Of a stretch of DNA of 6,791 bases, positions 6,187 through 6,791 are shown one piece after another. How positions within the stretch are numbered: position 1 is the stretch's first letter; the number at the start of each line of letters is the position of its first letter. Source of the DNA: Candidatus Peribacteraceae bacterium (GTDB taxonomy: Bacteria > Patescibacteriota > Gracilibacteria > Peribacterales > Peribacteraceae); NCBI GenBank assembly GCA_022843885.1, contig JALHMU010000047.1:1-6791 (forward strand), in the 5' to 3' direction. The notes below the pieces were generated by a model. The model did not search any database, was not told the origin of the DNA, and saw only the letters and a program-made list of their open reading frames with translations. Position numbers and translations under genes: made by a program.

Positions 6187-6791
6187 CTACCAACCGAGCA
6201 CGTAGCTGAACACGAGTGGCGCGACGATCGATGCATCCGAGTTGATCATGAATTTCGGCGTATCGATATCGAGCTTACCCCACGTGATCTTCTCGTTCGG
6301 GACGGCGCCGGAGTAGGAACCGTATGATGTCGTAGAGTCACCGATCTGGCAGAAGTAGGCCCAGTATGGACACTTACGCTCAAGATCTTGGATGTACATC
6401 GGAACAAGACAAATCGGGAAGTCACCGGCGATACCGCCACCGATCTGGAAGAACCCAACGGAGATACCGGCATTGGCCTGCTCCATATACCAATCACCGA
6501 TGAATGGCATTTGTTCAAGACCATGCTTCACACAGCTGAAGCTGGAGAGCGTTCCTTCGATGACGTGTCCGGCAATGATGTTACCTGTCGTACAGTCTTC
6601 GTAGCCCGGAGTGACGATGGGAATGTTTTTCAGCATCGCAGCGTGCATCCAAGAATCTTTCGGATCGATCTGATAGAACTTCTCGAGTGAACCGTTACGG
6701 AGCATTTCGTAGTAATACTCAAACGGGAATTTTCGTGTCCCCTTCTTATCAGCCTCAATAAGGAGTGGCATCAACGCCGTTTCAATGCGGC
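6187..6791 (-). CDS. Deoxyhypusine-synthase-like protein, C-terminal part (5' end outside the window)
   Basis: Deoxyhypusine synthase transfers an aminobutyl group from spermidine to a lysine of eIF5A; bacterial relatives lack eIF5A as a target and several act on free polyamines, for example forming homospermidine. The frame runs off the right edge, leaving the last 200 residues. Family marks are IVTPGYEDCTTGNII, GFFQIGGGIAGDFP, CQIGDSTTSYGSYSGA and PNEKITWGKLD, whose Lys (nt 6274-6276) matches the catalytic lysine that carries the aminobutyl intermediate, then INSDASIVAPLVFSYVLGW at the C-terminus. The segment equal to GGGxxKHH in the eukaryotic enzyme reads GGGIAGDF (6418-6441), so the active-site His is absent. 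That argues against true deoxyhypusine synthesis and for another acceptor. Proximity to a decarboxylase supports polyamine metabolism. Confidence 0.9.
   Translation of the reverse strand, partial: RIETALMPLLIEADKKGTRKFPFEYYYEMLRNGSLEKFYQIDPKDSWMHAAMLKNIPIVTPGYEDCTTGNIIAGHVIEGTLSSFSCVKHGLEQMPFIGDWYMEQANAGISVGFFQIGGGIAGDFPICLVPMYIQDLERKCPYWAYFCQIGDSTTSYGSYSGAVPNEKITWGKLDIDTPKFMINSDASIVAPLVFSYVLGW

Noticed and set aside
5850..6209. Plus-strand open frame of 119 codons opposite the small minus-strand gene
   Set aside because: It starts with TTG, lacks a ribosome site, overlaps the end of the deoxyhypusine-synthase-like gene, and its codon use is less like the neighbours than the minus-strand reading.
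1..6791. Recoded TGA (Gly) as in Gracilibacteria
   Set aside because: No TGA occurs in frame inside any gene, and folB and the small gene end in TGA at sensible places.

Overview
The window is a gene-dense bacterial segment with two convergent gene blocks and no stretch over about 120 bases without a gene. The plus strand (nt 3-3459) carries the 3' part of a secD gene followed by a tightly packed folate set, folB-folK-folE. The minus strand (nt 6791-3460) carries the C-terminal part of a deoxyhypusine-synthase-like gene, a small unknown gene, a fold-type III PLP decarboxylase and an unknown gene with an HExxH motif. The two blocks meet stop codon to stop codon at nt 3457-3462. I see no rRNA, tRNA, CRISPR array or insertion sequence.

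Organism: bacterial codons, near-balanced base composition, TGA used as a stop and never in frame inside a gene, short genes, almost no Shine-Dalgarno motifs, and tight spacing. I infer an uncultured bacterium, perhaps Patescibacteria (CPR) such as a Peregrinibacteria-like lineage, but no marker gene proves it. In-frame TGA as glycine, as in Gracilibacteria/Absconditabacteria, is not seen.

Most unusual: the SecD protein carries a complete parvulin-type (PpiC/SurA-like) prolyl isomerase domain inside its periplasmic P1 region, within an insertion of roughly 340 residues. This would physically join the Sec motor's extracytoplasmic arm to a folding catalyst. Weak parvulin-like stretches flank the clear domain, so the insertion may contain decayed copies. 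No secF follows secD.

Folate block: FolE makes dihydroneopterin triphosphate from GTP, FolB converts dihydroneopterin to 6-hydroxymethyl-dihydropterin, and FolK pyrophosphorylates it. FolP, FolC and a dihydroneopterin triphosphate phosphatase are not in the window.

Minus-strand block: the decarboxylase (ornithine/diaminopimelate/arginine decarboxylase family) lies near a deoxyhypusine-synthase-like enzyme that keeps the catalytic lysine. Together they suggest polyamine synthesis, for example diamine formation followed by aminobutyl transfer. A good sigma70-type promoter (TTTACA-16-TATAAT) precedes the decarboxylase. The last gene encodes a soluble protein with HEKFH and a later EGLT glutamate, which resembles a gluzincin metallopeptidase but matches no family I can name.
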